A stretch of 34,547 nucleotides of DNA from Prolixibacteraceae bacterium (GTDB lineage: Bacteria > Bacteroidota > Bacteroidia > Bacteroidales > Prolixibacteraceae), in assembly GCA_016938055.1 (NCBI GenBank), contig JAFGVJ010000348.1:1-34547 (forward strand), written 5' to 3'. The notes under the pieces are model-generated. The model saw only the letters and a program-made list of their open reading frames with translations. It did no database searches and had not been told where the DNA came from. This document shows, piece by piece, positions 1 to 9,718 of this stretch. How positions within the stretch are numbered: position 1 is the first letter of the stretch; each line of letters begins with the position of its first letter. Made by a program: the position numbers and the translations under genes.

Positions 1-380
1 AACCAGCTGCCGCCATCGTTGTCTTCCCTGAAATCAATCCGTTCAGTTTCGGGGTCAATGGCCGGGAAAAAGAGGCTGTATTCCACAGATCCCGACTGAT
101 CCAGCCAGTACTCTTTTCCGAAAGGAATACCTTCTGTTCGTGTAGCGAAGTACTTTTGCTCAGTGCCAACCGGCTGAATACAGCTTCCACCTGGAATGAG
201 TATCCATGTACCAGGTTGTCCCTTATAGATAAAAGACAGAACAGTATTACTATCGGTGAGTTCGATGGCTGTAACTTTCAGGTTCGAAACGGTTGAGAAA
301 CCTTGTTGCGGGTGATCAATGCTTTGCGAAAAAACACTGCCGGCAAGTGCCAGACAGCAAATAAGGAGAATTTGTTTCAT
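1..380 (-). CDS. Partial secreted protein of unknown function (C-terminus beyond window start)
   Basis: Manual reverse translation from ATG at 380: MKQILLICCLALAGSVFSQSIDHPQQGFSTVSNLKVTAIELTDSNTVLSFIYKGQPGTWILIPGGSCIQP...; signal peptide, open to the window edge. Not in the supplied ORF track because it is truncated. Confidence 0.75.
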   Translation of the reverse strand, partial: MKQILLICCLALAGSVFSQSIDHPQQGFSTVSNLKVTAIELTDSNTVLSFIYKGQPGTWILIPGGSCIQPVGTEQKYFATRTEGIPFGKEYWLDQSGSVEYSLFFPAIDPETERIDFREDNDGGSW

Positions 381-570
381 TACTTTGGTGTTTTAGTGGT
401 TTGAAATGAGTTGCTTGCAAGTTACTAAACAAAAGAATTGCTGATTTATTATGTTGCTCAAAAAAAATATGTTGCACATCACTTTTCTGGGCGGGGAGCT
501 TCTCTTCAAGGCATAAAGCAGAATCTCCTGAAAAGTCCTTATTTTTGAAACTTATTTTTAAACTCGCTGA

Positions 571-1560
571 ATGTTTGAAAAATCAATACATCTCGAAGGG
601 GTTGATCCTTTGGAATTTTTGGGAATCAACAACAACAAACTGGACAAAATACGCGCCTATTTTCCCAAGTTGAAACTGGTTTCGCGGGGGAGCATGCTCA
701 AGGCCATGGGCGACGAGGATGAAATTATCCGCTTTGAAAGTAAAATGAATGCCCTGCTCGATCAATACCACGAGTTTCACAAGTTGAGCCTCGAAACCAT
801 TGGAATGATCATGAACGACCAGTTGGAAACCAGCAGCTTATCGGCCGAACACTCCGATGTGCTGGTGTTTGGAAACAACGGGAAACCCATCAGGGCCCGT
901 ACGCCAAACCAGCGCAAACTGGTGGAAGCCTGTGAGAAAAACGACCTGATTTTTGCCGTGGGACCTGCCGGAACCGGAAAAACCTATACCGCCATTGCCA
1001 TGGCCGTGCGGGCGCTCAAAAACCGCGAAATCCGGAAAATCATCCTGAGTCGTCCGGCCGTGGAAGCAGGTGAGCGGCTGGGGTTCCTGCCGGGCGATCT
1101 GAAAGAAAAAATCGATCCCTACCTGCAACCACTATACGATGCACTGGAGGACATGATCCCTCCGAAAAAGCTCGAAGATTTTATGAAGGACAAGGTGATT
1201 GAAATTGCTCCCCTGGCCTTTATGCGCGGACGTACATTGAGCAATGCTTACGTGATATTGGACGAAGCCCAAAACACCACCATCAACCAATTGAAAATGT
1301 TCCTGACCCGCATGGGCCTGAACACCAAAATCATTGTCACAGGCGATATTACCCAGATTGACCTGCCCCGAAAATCGGATTCAGGATTGATTCAAGCCAT
1401 GCACATCCTGAAGCATATCGAAGACATTGCCATCATTCAGCTGAACCAAAACGACATTGTTCGGCACAAATTGGTGCGCGAAATTGTGAAGGCCTACGAC
1501 GCTTACCAGGATAAACGAGATGCTGAACTTGAAGAAAAAAGAAAAAAGAAAGTTGATTAA
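571..1560 (+). CDS. PhoH family ATPase
   Basis: Walker [17 protein letters not shown], then [31 protein letters not shown] and [22 protein letters not shown], all diagnostic of PhoH. Confidence 0.95.
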   Translation: MFEKSIHLEGVDPLEFLGINNNKLDKIRAYFPKLKLVSRGSMLKAMGDEDEIIRFESKMNALLDQYHEFHKLSLETIGMIMNDQLETSSLSAEHSDVLVFGNNGKPIRARTPNQRKLVEACEKNDLIFAVGPAGTGKTYTAIAMAVRALKNREIRKIILSRPAVEAGERLGFLPGDLKEKIDPYLQPLYDALEDMIPPKKLEDFMKDKVIEIAPLAFMRGRTLSNAYVILDEAQNTTINQLKMFLTRMGLNTKIIVTGDITQIDLPRKSDSGLIQAMHILKHIEDIAIIQLNQNDIVRHKLVREIVKAYDAYQDKRDAELEEKRKKKVD

Positions 1561-1613
1561 CTTTGCAATGTCATATATCCAGTTCTTTTGATCCATTAAC
1601 ACAGAAAATAAAC

Positions 1614-2564
1614 ATGAGCAACGCAATTGTAAGAACAGATTTTAATTTTCCGGGGCAGAAAAGTGTGTACCACGGGAAAGTTCGAGAAGTGTACAACATC
1701 CAGGATGAGTACCTGGTGATGATCGTGTCGGACCGCATCTCTGCCTTCGACGTGGTACTGCCCAAGGGAATTCCTTACAAGGGACAGGTATTGAACCAGA
1801 TTGCCGCCAAATTCCTCGATGCCACCAGCGACATAGTGCCCAACTGGAAAATGGCTACTCCCGATCCCATGGTCACGGTTGGCCATAAATGTGAGCCCTT
1901 CAAAGTAGAAATGGTGATCCGCGGCTATTTAACCGGTCACGCCTGGCGGGAATACAAGGCTGGCAAACGTTCGTTGTGCGGCTGTCCCATGCCCGACGGG
2001 ATGGTGGAAAACCAAAAATTTGAAAAGCCGCTCATTACCCCTACCACCAAAGCCGACGTAGGCCACGATGAGGACATCTCCAAAGAGGACATTCTGGATT
2101 CCGGTCTTGTTTCGAAAGAAGACTACGAATTACTCGAGAAATATACCCATGCCTTGTTCCAGCGCGGTACCGAAATGGCTGCCGAAAAAGGCTTGATCCT
2201 GGTGGATACCAAGTACGAATTCGGGAAGAAAGACGGCAAAATCTACCTGATTGACGAGATCCACACGCCTGACTCTTCACGCTATTTTTATGCCGAAGGC
2301 TATGAAGAACGCCTGAAAAAGGGGGAAGCCCAGAAACAACTCTCCAAGGAGTTTGTACGCCAATGGCTCATCGAAAACGGGTTCCAGGGAAAAGAAGGCC
2401 AAACGGTACCTTTTATGAGCGATGAACTGGTGGTGAGCATCAGTGAACGATACATTGAGTTATACGAGAACATTACCGGCGATCGTTTTGTGAAAGCCGA
2501 CATCAAGGATGTGGCCGCCCGTATCGAAAACAACATTCGTAACTACGTCAATTCAAAGTTGTAG
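1614..2564 (+). CDS. purC: Phosphoribosylaminoimidazole-succinocarboxamide synthase (SAICAR synthetase)
   Basis: [38 protein letters not shown] and [13 protein letters not shown] motifs. The ATG at 1614 is preferred over the track's TTG at 1563. Confidence 0.95.
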   Translation: MSNAIVRTDFNFPGQKSVYHGKVREVYNIQDEYLVMIVSDRISAFDVVLPKGIPYKGQVLNQIAAKFLDATSDIVPNWKMATPDPMVTVGHKCEPFKVEMVIRGYLTGHAWREYKAGKRSLCGCPMPDGMVENQKFEKPLITPTTKADVGHDEDISKEDILDSGLVSKEDYELLEKYTHALFQRGTEMAAEKGLILVDTKYEFGKKDGKIYLIDEIHTPDSSRYFYAEGYEERLKKGEAQKQLSKEFVRQWLIENGFQGKEGQTVPFMSDELVVSISERYIELYENITGDRFVKADIKDVAARIENNIRNYVNSKL

Positions 2565-2582
2565 CATCACAGCTACAATAAG

Positions 2583-2620
2583 TAACATAAGCTGTTAACC
2601 GGGCTTAACAGCTTATGTTA
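2583..2620. terminator. Bidirectional terminator-like hairpin between convergent genes
   Basis: Perfect 16-bp inverted repeat TAACATAAGCTGTTAA (2583-2598) / TTAACAGCTTATGTTA (2605-2620) with 6-nt loop CCGGGC. The right arm contains the stop codon of the minus-strand gene. Confidence 0.75.
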
Positions 2621-2902
2621 TAAAATATCGAGCCTGACAATTAAAAGGATCAAAACAAGCAAGACAATAATAATTAAGGCAAATGTGAGAATGGTGATCC
2701 TCAGGTCACGGGAGGCTTGTCTCCGTAGTTGGATCCTTAGTTTTCGTTTTTCTTCGTCAGTGAAGTGTTTGGTCTCCCTGCTTTCGATGTGATCCAGATG
2801 CAATTCCCTGGCTCTCTTTCGAAAGGGATTCTTTTCCTTCATCAGGCGCCGGTTGTTTTTAATACTGGCGTTGGCCGAAAATATAAATCCTTCGCCTCCC
2901 AT
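2618..2902 (-). CDS. Small membrane protein of unknown function (basic N-terminal half, one C-terminal TM helix)
   Basis: 94-aa ORF with strongly basic region (KEKNPFRKRARELHLDHIESRE...KRKLRIQLRRQASRD) then a TM helix ITILTFALIIIVLLVLILLIV. It lies convergent to purC and shares the terminator. Confidence 0.65.
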   Translation of the reverse strand: MGGEGFIFSANASIKNNRRLMKEKNPFRKRARELHLDHIESRETKHFTDEEKRKLRIQLRRQASRDLRITILTFALIIIVLLVLILLIVRLDIL

Positions 2903-2918
2903 GAGCTAATTTTTTTGG

Positions 2919-2946
2919 TTGATTTTCAAATTTATCAATATTTTTG
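2919..2946 (+). promoter_or_regulatory. Bacteroidota-type promoter for the FKBP lipoprotein
   Basis: TTG (2919-2921) - 17 nt - TATTTTTG (2939-2946), matching TTG-N17-23-TAnnTTTG; ATG lies 18 bp downstream at 2964. Confidence 0.5.
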
Positions 2947-2963
2947 AACTTAAATTTAAAGCA

Positions 2964-3488
2964 ATGCCACTCAAATATTTATTTGCTGTCTTTTTTGCCC
3001 TGATCATAGGGTTTTCAATGAACAGCTGTCTCGACAACAACAACGAAGAATACGAAGAATACCTGAAGGAACTGGAAGCCTATCAGAAAAAAATGTACGA
3101 ACAATATCAGGCCGATTCACTGTTGATTGTAGATTACCTTACTGAAAACGATTCGATTGCAGATTTCGACAGTACTTATGGAATATTTTACAACATTTTG
3201 GAGCCGGGAGGCGAAACCCATCCCCAAACCCATTCCATGATCACCGTGAAATACAAGGGTATGTTGCTCGACGGAACCGTGTTTGACCAAACCGAAGCCG
3301 ATGAAGAAGTACAACTTTATCTGAACAACCTTATCGCCGGATGGAAAATTGGGGTTCCCTACATTGGAGCCGGTGGTAAAATTGTGCTGTACCTGCCTTC
3401 GGCCTATGGCTACGGTGAAACCAGCTATGCCACCATCCCGGCCAATTCGGTGCTGATTTTTGAAATCGAATTGCTGTATTTTTATTAA
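2964..3488 (+). CDS. FKBP-type peptidyl-prolyl cis-trans isomerase, lipoprotein
   Basis: Lipobox-like FSMNSC, then MITVKYKGMLLDGTVFDQT...LYLPSAYGYGETSYATIPANSVLIFEIELL, a classic FKBP signature. Confidence 0.9.
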   Translation: MPLKYLFAVFFALIIGFSMNSCLDNNNEEYEEYLKELEAYQKKMYEQYQADSLLIVDYLTENDSIADFDSTYGIFYNILEPGGETHPQTHSMITVKYKGMLLDGTVFDQTEADEEVQLYLNNLIAGWKIGVPYIGAGGKIVLYLPSAYGYGETSYATIPANSVLIFEIELLYFY

Positions 3489-3583
3489 GCTTACTGCAAA
3501 AGTTATGGGGAATTTGATCGAAGCAATCAGGCATAATTTTTGATAAACACTTCCATCAACAAAACAATTTAAAATATACCACG

Positions 3584-4033
3584 ATGAAAAAACTTGTGCT
3601 CATTTCTTCCATCTTCATCCTTTCATTTTCGGCATGTAAAACCTCAAAGTCGCTCAGTAAATCGGCTTATGAGCCTGCTGTTAACCATCAAGTTGAAACA
3701 AGTTTAAATGAAATGGATACAGAACCGGCAAAGGTTCAGGAGCAGGCCATTGTTGTACGAAGCGAAAGCGTTAGCATTGAGCGAAGTAATGACCATACAC
3801 TGCATGCATTTTATGTGATTGTAGGGAGTTTTTCCATGGCTGAAAATGCCTACAAATTGCAAAGTGAGCTCTTGTCCAACGGAATACCCTCCGAAGTATT
3901 GAAGACAGAAACCGGCATGATGCGGGTGAGCTACCTGGGTACTGACCGTGAAGACGAAGCACGTGAAAAAGTATCAGAAATTCGCAGCACACTACCCCAA
4001 TTCAGCGACGTTTGGTTGTTGAAACGGAAGTAA
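3584..4033 (+). CDS. SPOR-domain lipoprotein
   Basis: Signal/lipobox SFSACKTS; C-terminal FYVIVGSFSMAENAYKLQSELLSNGIPSEVLKTETGMMRVSYLG is a SPOR repeat. Confidence 0.85.
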   Translation: MKKLVLISSIFILSFSACKTSKSLSKSAYEPAVNHQVETSLNEMDTEPAKVQEQAIVVRSESVSIERSNDHTLHAFYVIVGSFSMAENAYKLQSELLSNGIPSEVLKTETGMMRVSYLGTDREDEAREKVSEIRSTLPQFSDVWLLKRK

Positions 4034-4069
4034 ACACCACGGAACATCAATTGAACAGAGCAAATAAAT

Positions 4070-6451
4070 TTAAAACTCAAAGATGATCCCCAAAGTGGGC
4101 AAAATGGTACCCGCCAGGTTCTCGATGCTGCGCAACTGGTAGCGTGTTCCGTTGTCAAGGGTCAGGTAGTTGCCATTGGCATCTTTCTCCCTCACCACAA
4201 TGTCGAGGCTCTGGGCCTTGTAATTGTAAGCATTTTGTATGTCGAAATAGAGCTTCAAGGTAAATTTTTCAAGGTAGAAGGCTTTGTCCACCCGCACATC
4301 CAACTGGTGAAAAGCCCTGAAACGCTCGCTGTTGATGCGGCTGTAGTCGAGGTATGGACCCCCGCGTGCTTCCCAGGCTGGAATGAGAGCCGAGGTTTCC
4401 AGATCATAAGGGGTGTAGGGCAGGCCACCCACGAAGCGCCACTTGAGCCCCATGCTCCAGTCGTTCATCATTTTATAGGTGGCAAAAGCCGTGAGCAAAT
4501 GTTTGGTATCCCAGGTGGTGGGAATGTAAGTTCCACTGGCCGGATCTTTGAACTCGCTGCGCACTAGTGTATAAGAAATATTCCCGTTCAGGTTTTTGCG
4601 GTTGTTGTAACGGGCTAAAATTTCCAAACCATAGGCTCTTCCCTCGCCTGATGAAATCACTTCTTCATCGCCCAGCACCCCAAAGTCGTTACCAATGTTG
4701 GCCAGGCTGATGTTGTCCTTTACAGATACCGGGTAATTGGCATACTGTTTCAGAAAACCTTCGGCCGATAACTGTAAAATCTGCGAAGGATTGTATTCCA
4801 CTCCGGCCACGTAATGGTCGGCACGGATGTAGCGCAACTGGTTGGTTTTGTTCACAAGCTCATCGTTCACCCGGTAACCCAGCGAGGTGTAGGGGGGCAG
4901 CTGGTAAAAGCGTCCGGTGCTGGCATTGAGGCTCAGCTCGCGGGTGAGCTGGTACGAGGCCGAAAGCCGTGGTGAAAACTGATCGAGCGGGTTGCTCATA
5001 CTCGATGAGTAGTTGTTCCCATCCAAGCGTAGCCCCAGGGAAACAATCAGGCGATCGGCCAGCATGTTGCGGCTGGCCTGGCCAAAGATGCCGTATTTCC
5101 ACAACAGAAAATCAGTGTCGTAATTGATTTCAACGGCCTGTCCGCCAAAGAAACGCTTTTGATAAGTCTCGTTGGTGTAGCGAGCCAAATCGATGTTCGC
5201 CCCGTAATTGAACTTGAAGGCATTGATGCGGTTGGTGTTCTCCACCCGCAATTTGTTTTCGATCTCCCATGAATGGTAATCGAGCGTGAGATTGGCCGGG
5301 TCCGATTCATCGTTGTCGAAATATTTGAACGAATCGTTGTTCAGCATGTTGCGGCTCAGGGCCACGGTGGAGTTCCCGGTTTTGTGGAAGTGCTTGTACA
5401 CGCCCCCGATGGTGTAGGTCCACTGTTCGTTCACCGCGATGTTGCTCAGGATGAATTCCTGCGACTCGTCGGGTTCCTCAATGCCCTTGTTCAAATCGAA
5501 CTGGTCGATGGCGCCCAGGCCAATAAAGGTGAGTTCGTTTTTGCTGTCAATGCGTGTTTTAACCTTAAACTGCATATCGTTAAAGGTAGGAAGGAAGGGT
5601 AGTTCCAACACGCCAAACAGGAATTGCAGGTAGGAGCGGCGCACGGACACCATGTAGTTGGTTTTCTCCCCAATGGGCCCGTCGAGGGTGGCTGAAACTT
5701 CTGCAGCACCCAGGCTGGCCCTGAATTTTGTTTTCTCGCTGTTCCCGTCCATCTGGTTGAATTCCAGCACACCGCTGAGGGCATCGCCCCGGTTGGCTGG
5801 GAAGGCGCCCGAGTAATATTTTACTTCGCGGATAAAGTCGGCGTTGATGATGCCTACCGGTCCGCCCGAGGCGCCCTGGGTGGCAAAGTGGTTGATGTTG
5901 GGCACCTCAATCCCGTCGAGGTAGAAAACACTCTCGGCCGGACCACCACCACGGATGATGATGTCGTTTCGAAAAGTTGAAACGGTGGCCACCCCCGGGA
6001 ACGATTGAATCACCTTGGAAATATCACGGTTGGCGCCGGGGTTGGTTTCAATTTCACTAAGCCCAATGCTTCGCAGCGAAACGGGGCTTTCCTCGGTTTT
6101 GCGGAAGGGGTTGGCCGTAACAGTTACCTCGCCCAGTTCCTGGTCGGTCGATTCCATTTTGATCACGATGTTGGCCACGTTGGCGTTGCTCACTTCAATG
6201 TCCTGCGAAATGGCATCCTTGTAGCCCACGAAGGAGGTGGTGAGCCTTACAAAGCCGGGTTTTAGGCCAAACAACTGGAAATTCCCGTCGAGGTCGGTCA
6301 CCGAGCCCAGGGTGGTACCAAAGACCACCACGTTCACAAAGGGCAGTGGTTCGTTGGTGGTGGCGTCGAGTACTTGTCCTTTGATGATCCCGTTTTGGGC
6401 AAAGAGGACAGTACTGATGAAGATCAGAATGATCGTATAAATAGATTTCAT
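4070..6451 (-). CDS. TonB-dependent receptor with N-terminal carboxypeptidase-D regulatory-like domain
   Basis: GIIKGQVLDATTNEPLPFVNVVVFGTTLGSVTDLDGNFQLFGLKPG (CarboxypepD_reg-like), plug ISKVIQSFPGVATVSTFRNDIIIRGGGPAESVFYLDGIEVPNINHF, long beta-barrel, terminal phenylalanine. Confidence 0.93.
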   Translation of the reverse strand: MKSIYTIILIFISTVLFAQNGIIKGQVLDATTNEPLPFVNVVVFGTTLGSVTDLDGNFQLFGLKPGFVRLTTSFVGYKDAISQDIEVSNANVANIVIKMESTDQELGEVTVTANPFRKTEESPVSLRSIGLSEIETNPGANRDISKVIQSFPGVATVSTFRNDIIIRGGGPAESVFYLDGIEVPNINHFATQGASGGPVGIINADFIREVKYYSGAFPANRGDALSGVLEFNQMDGNSEKTKFRASLGAAEVSATLDGPIGEKTNYMVSVRRSYLQFLFGVLELPFLPTFNDMQFKVKTRIDSKNELTFIGLGAIDQFDLNKGIEEPDESQEFILSNIAVNEQWTYTIGGVYKHFHKTGNSTVALSRNMLNNDSFKYFDNDESDPANLTLDYHSWEIENKLRVENTNRINAFKFNYGANIDLARYTNETYQKRFFGGQAVEINYDTDFLLWKYGIFGQASRNMLADRLIVSLGLRLDGNNYSSSMSNPLDQFSPRLSASYQLTRELSLNASTGRFYQLPPYTSLGYRVNDELVNKTNQLRYIRADHYVAGVEYNPSQILQLSAEGFLKQYANYPVSVKDNISLANIGNDFGVLGDEEVISSGEGRAYGLEILARYNNRKNLNGNISYTLVRSEFKDPASGTYIPTTWDTKHLLTAFATYKMMNDWSMGLKWRFVGGLPYTPYDLETSALIPAWEARGGPYLDYSRINSERFRAFHQLDVRVDKAFYLEKFTLKLYFDIQNAYNYKAQSLDIVVREKDANGNYLTLDNGTRYQLRSIENLAGTILPTLGIIFEF

Positions 6452-6487
6452 GTTGAATTCAATATTAAAATGGATGTATGATGCCCC

Positions 6488-7261
6488 TTAATTTGAAGCG
6501 CCGGGGTTGGCCGCTGAAAACTGAACCTTCACTTTGTGCACGATTTCACGGGCAGAAGTAATGGTGCTCAGGTCTGTGTACAATTCACCATCTTTCCCGG
6601 CATAATGGCTGTGCCCGATGGGATTCAGGTAATACTCAGGTTTTAAATTCGCTTGATCAATGGTAACCGCATAGACCAGTGCCGGCTGGCACGACGATTT
6701 ATAATCGGCATCATCGGGGTAAAGGTTGTTGTGCCAGTAGCTGTTCCAGTCCCAGGGTTGGTTGATTTCCAACATCAGGCGAAATTTTTCAGGCAGGGCT
6801 TTTGTTGTTTTGGTGCTTAATACAAAATCGTTTAAAGGTGTAGCGCCACTGATGGCATCTGCAACAGGCTGATCGGGTGTTGGCAGATAGGTTTCACCAT
6901 CGGCCTTGATGCCCCGCTTGTGCAACCAGTAAGGCAAAGTAGCCGGACGTTTGGCTTCACCGGGTTTGCTGTCCCATTTGCCCTCGCCCAGCGATCCATG
7001 GCCATAAATGCCGGTGGCCAGGTAACGGGTCACAAACAGTGATTCGATGTAATTCCCTTCCAGGTCTTCAATCCATAAAGCAAAAGTGGGATGGTTGTGG
7101 GCTTTGCCCTTGTAAAATTGAATGGTCATTGCTTGACCTTCGGCCCGGGCATTGGTAACCAGCTGATCGGTGATCGTTGGACCAACTTGCTGGTTCTTGC
7201 AGGAAACCAGTGCAACAAGCAGAATGCCGGTGAATACTAAAGACAGGTATTTCATGTTCAT
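6488..7261 (-). CDS. DUF2271-like periplasmic lipoprotein
   Basis: Lipobox VALVSC; FALWIEDLEGNYIESLFVTRYLATG and VADAISGATPLNDFVLSTKT resemble DUF2271. The ORF track starts at 7288; the most plausible start is the ATG at 7261 or 7255. Confidence 0.65.
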   Translation of the reverse strand: MNMKYLSLVFTGILLVALVSCKNQQVGPTITDQLVTNARAEGQAMTIQFYKGKAHNHPTFALWIEDLEGNYIESLFVTRYLATGIYGHGSLGEGKWDSKPGEAKRPATLPYWLHKRGIKADGETYLPTPDQPVADAISGATPLNDFVLSTKTTKALPEKFRLMLEINQPWDWNSYWHNNLYPDDADYKSSCQPALVYAVTIDQANLKPEYYLNPIGHSHYAGKDGELYTDLSTITSAREIVHKVKVQFSAANPGASN

Positions 7262-7427
7262 TGATTTTTTAATTTGTTGAAGAAACAATTTACGGTTTTA
7301 TTGGTTTGGGAAAGAATATGAACTTATGTTTAACAAATTGAAAAGGGAATATTGCCCGAAAGCCCAATAATGGTGGGCATTTCACAAGGGAATTATTTTA
7401 ACTTTACAATCGATTAACTTACGGCCT

Positions 7428-8756
7428 ATGGATTGGAACCAGCTTTTATCAACCAAACGATTGGGACAAACAAGTTCAGGGAAAGTGACTGCCGACTCTC
7501 GCACGCAGTTCCAGCGCGATTTCGACCGGCTCATTTTTTCTTCGCCATTCAGGCGTTTGCAAAATAAAACCCAGGTTTTTCCGCTGCCCGGCAGTGTATT
7601 CGTGCACAACCGGCTCACCCACAGCTTGGAAGTGGCCAGTGTGGGGCGTTCACTGGGCAACATGGTGAGCGAACGCCTTGTTGAACGTGGAATCACTCAT
7701 CTTTTACTCCCTGAAATTGGTGCAGCGGTATCGGCAGCTTGTTTAGCTCACGACCTTGGCAACCCCCCTTTTGGACACTCGGGCGAAGATGCCATCAAAG
7801 CTTATTTTAAAAATGGCGAAGGACAGGGCTTACAGACGGTGCTTTCGGAAGCTGAATGGACCGATTTGATCCATTTCGACGGCAATGCCAATTCGTTCAG
7901 GATCCTGAGCCACCAGTTCAAAGGAAGGCGTGCCGGGGGCTTTGCCATGACCTATACCATGCTGGCCTCCATTGTAAAATACCCCTACGAATCGGTAGCA
8001 TCGGCAAAAGCCAAGTTTGGCTTCTTCCAAAGTGAAAAGGTTACTTTCGGGGAGCTGGCCGCTGAGCTGGGCATCCTCCCTGCCGGGGGAAAAGGCTTGT
8101 CGTATGTGCGCCACCCGCTGGTGTACCTGGTGGAAGCCGCCGACGACATTTGCTACCAGGTGATGGATCTGGAAGATGCCTACAAACTCAAAATTCTTTC
8201 GTACAAGGAAATTAAAGATTTGTATCTCAATTTCTTCAGCCATCCCGACAATGCAACGAGGGTGCAAAAAATTGAACGGACCCTTACCGAAGTGACCGAT
8301 CCCAACGAGCAGATTGCCTACCTGCGCACCGAGGTGATCAGCCTGCTGGTGAACGAATGCGTGCAGGTGTTCATGAAGAATTACGATACCATTATGGCCG
8401 GCACCTTTAACTCGTCGCTGATGAAAAACCTGAGTGAAAGCCCGGCAAAAGCCATGAAAGAAGTCATCAGTGTTTCCGTCAGCCGGGTGTATGCCCATTC
8501 TTCGGTCATTGAAATTGAGCTGGCCGGTTACCGGATCATCGGCACCCTGATGAGCCATTTTATCGATGCGGTGTTGAACGAAAGCCAATACAACAGCAAA
8601 CTGCTGAAACTTTTCCCTGAACAATTCATTTCGGAGAAGGATGAACCCTACGCCAGGATCCAATCGGTGCTGGATTTTGTTTCAGGCATGACCGATGTTT
8701 ACGCGCTGGAGCTATACCGGAAGATTACCGGGATCAGCCTGCCCGGGATTGGCTAA
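7428..8756 (+). CDS. dgt: dGTP triphosphohydrolase family protein (HD domain)
   Basis: FQRDFDRLIFSSPFRRLQNKTQVFPLPGSVFVHNRLTHSLEVASVGRSLG and CLAHDLGNPPFGHSGEDAI HD motifs. Confidence 0.93.
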   Translation: MDWNQLLSTKRLGQTSSGKVTADSRTQFQRDFDRLIFSSPFRRLQNKTQVFPLPGSVFVHNRLTHSLEVASVGRSLGNMVSERLVERGITHLLLPEIGAAVSAACLAHDLGNPPFGHSGEDAIKAYFKNGEGQGLQTVLSEAEWTDLIHFDGNANSFRILSHQFKGRRAGGFAMTYTMLASIVKYPYESVASAKAKFGFFQSEKVTFGELAAELGILPAGGKGLSYVRHPLVYLVEAADDICYQVMDLEDAYKLKILSYKEIKDLYLNFFSHPDNATRVQKIERTLTEVTDPNEQIAYLRTEVISLLVNECVQVFMKNYDTIMAGTFNSSLMKNLSESPAKAMKEVISVSVSRVYAHSSVIEIELAGYRIIGTLMSHFIDAVLNESQYNSKLLKLFPEQFISEKDEPYARIQSVLDFVSGMTDVYALELYRKITGISLPGIG

Positions 8757-8762
8757 AAATTG

Positions 8763-8770
8763 TATCTTTG
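8763..8770 (+). promoter_or_regulatory. Candidate Bacteroidota -7 box upstream of DUF58 gene
   Basis: TATCTTTG matches TAnnTTTG but lies only 6 nt upstream of the ATG at 8777; no well-spaced -33 TTG found. Confidence 0.3.
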
Positions 8771-8776
8771 AGCACC

Positions 8777-9715
8777 ATGGAACACATTGCCAACATCCAT
8801 AACCTGGAAGAATTTCAGGACTTTGACAACCTCGAGTTCATTGCCCGCGAGGTGGTGGAAGGTTTTATTACCGGCTTGCACCGGAGCCCCTTTCATGGCT
8901 TTTCGGTGGAATTTTCGGAACACCGCCAGTACAACGAGGGCGAATCGACCCGTAACATCGACTGGAAATTGTTTGGCCGCTCGGACCGTTTGTACGTGAA
9001 ACAGTTTGAAGAAGAAACCAACCTGCGCTGCCAGCTGGTGATCGACAATTCCTCGTCGATGATGTTCCCCTACGAGAAAGGAAAAGCCATTCAGTTTAAC
9101 AAACTGGCTTTTTCGGTGTATTGTAGTGCAGCCATCATTTACATGATGCGTCGGCAGCGCGATGCCTCGGGGCTCACTGTTTTTACCAAGCAGGTTGATT
9201 TTCATATTGAACCCCGGCTTTCATCGGTCCACCTCGATTTAATTTACAGTGAGCTGTCCAAATTACTAAAGGCAGAAAATGCCCAAATGAAGCGATCCAC
9301 CAATGCCGTTGAGGTACTGCACCAAATTGCCGAAAACATTCACAAACGTTCGCTTGTGGTCATTTTCTCCGACATGATCGAAACGGCTGAACCCGAAAGC
9401 ATCTACCAGGCACTCCAACACCTTCGCTACAACAAGCACGAGGTGGTACTTTTCCATGTCAGCGATAAAAAATTAGAAACTGAACTGACCTTTTCGAGCC
9501 GGCCTCACCGCTTTATTGACCTGGAAACCGGTGAGCAAATCAAGCTGAAACCACAGGAAGTGAAACGCGAATATGCCCGGCTGATGAAACAATCAACGGA
9601 AGCCCTGAAACTCAAATGCGGCCAATACCATATTGACGTGATTGAAGCCGACATCAACGAAGATTTCCGCCACGTGCTGCAGGCCTACCTCATTAAGCGC
9701 GGAAAACTGGGTTAA
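8777..9715 (+). CDS. DUF58 domain-containing protein (vWA-like)
   Basis: GFSVEFSEHRQYNEGESTRNIDWKLFGRSDRLYVKQFEEETNLRCQLVIDNSSSMMF is the canonical DUF58 signature. Confidence 0.93.
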   Translation: MEHIANIHNLEEFQDFDNLEFIAREVVEGFITGLHRSPFHGFSVEFSEHRQYNEGESTRNIDWKLFGRSDRLYVKQFEEETNLRCQLVIDNSSSMMFPYEKGKAIQFNKLAFSVYCSAAIIYMMRRQRDASGLTVFTKQVDFHIEPRLSSVHLDLIYSELSKLLKAENAQMKRSTNAVEVLHQIAENIHKRSLVVIFSDMIETAEPESIYQALQHLRYNKHEVVLFHVSDKKLETELTFSSRPHRFIDLETGEQIKLKPQEVKREYARLMKQSTEALKLKCGQYHIDVIEADINEDFRHVLQAYLIKRGKLG

Positions 9716-9718
9716 GCA

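Noticed and set aside
437-480. Repeated TATGTTGC motif in the 380-570 intergenic region
   Set aside because: Only two short copies; insufficient to call a regulatory site.
7830-8663. 277-aa minus-strand ORF
   Set aside because: Fully antisense to dgt, which has clear HD-domain homology; low-complexity composition typical of shadow ORFs.
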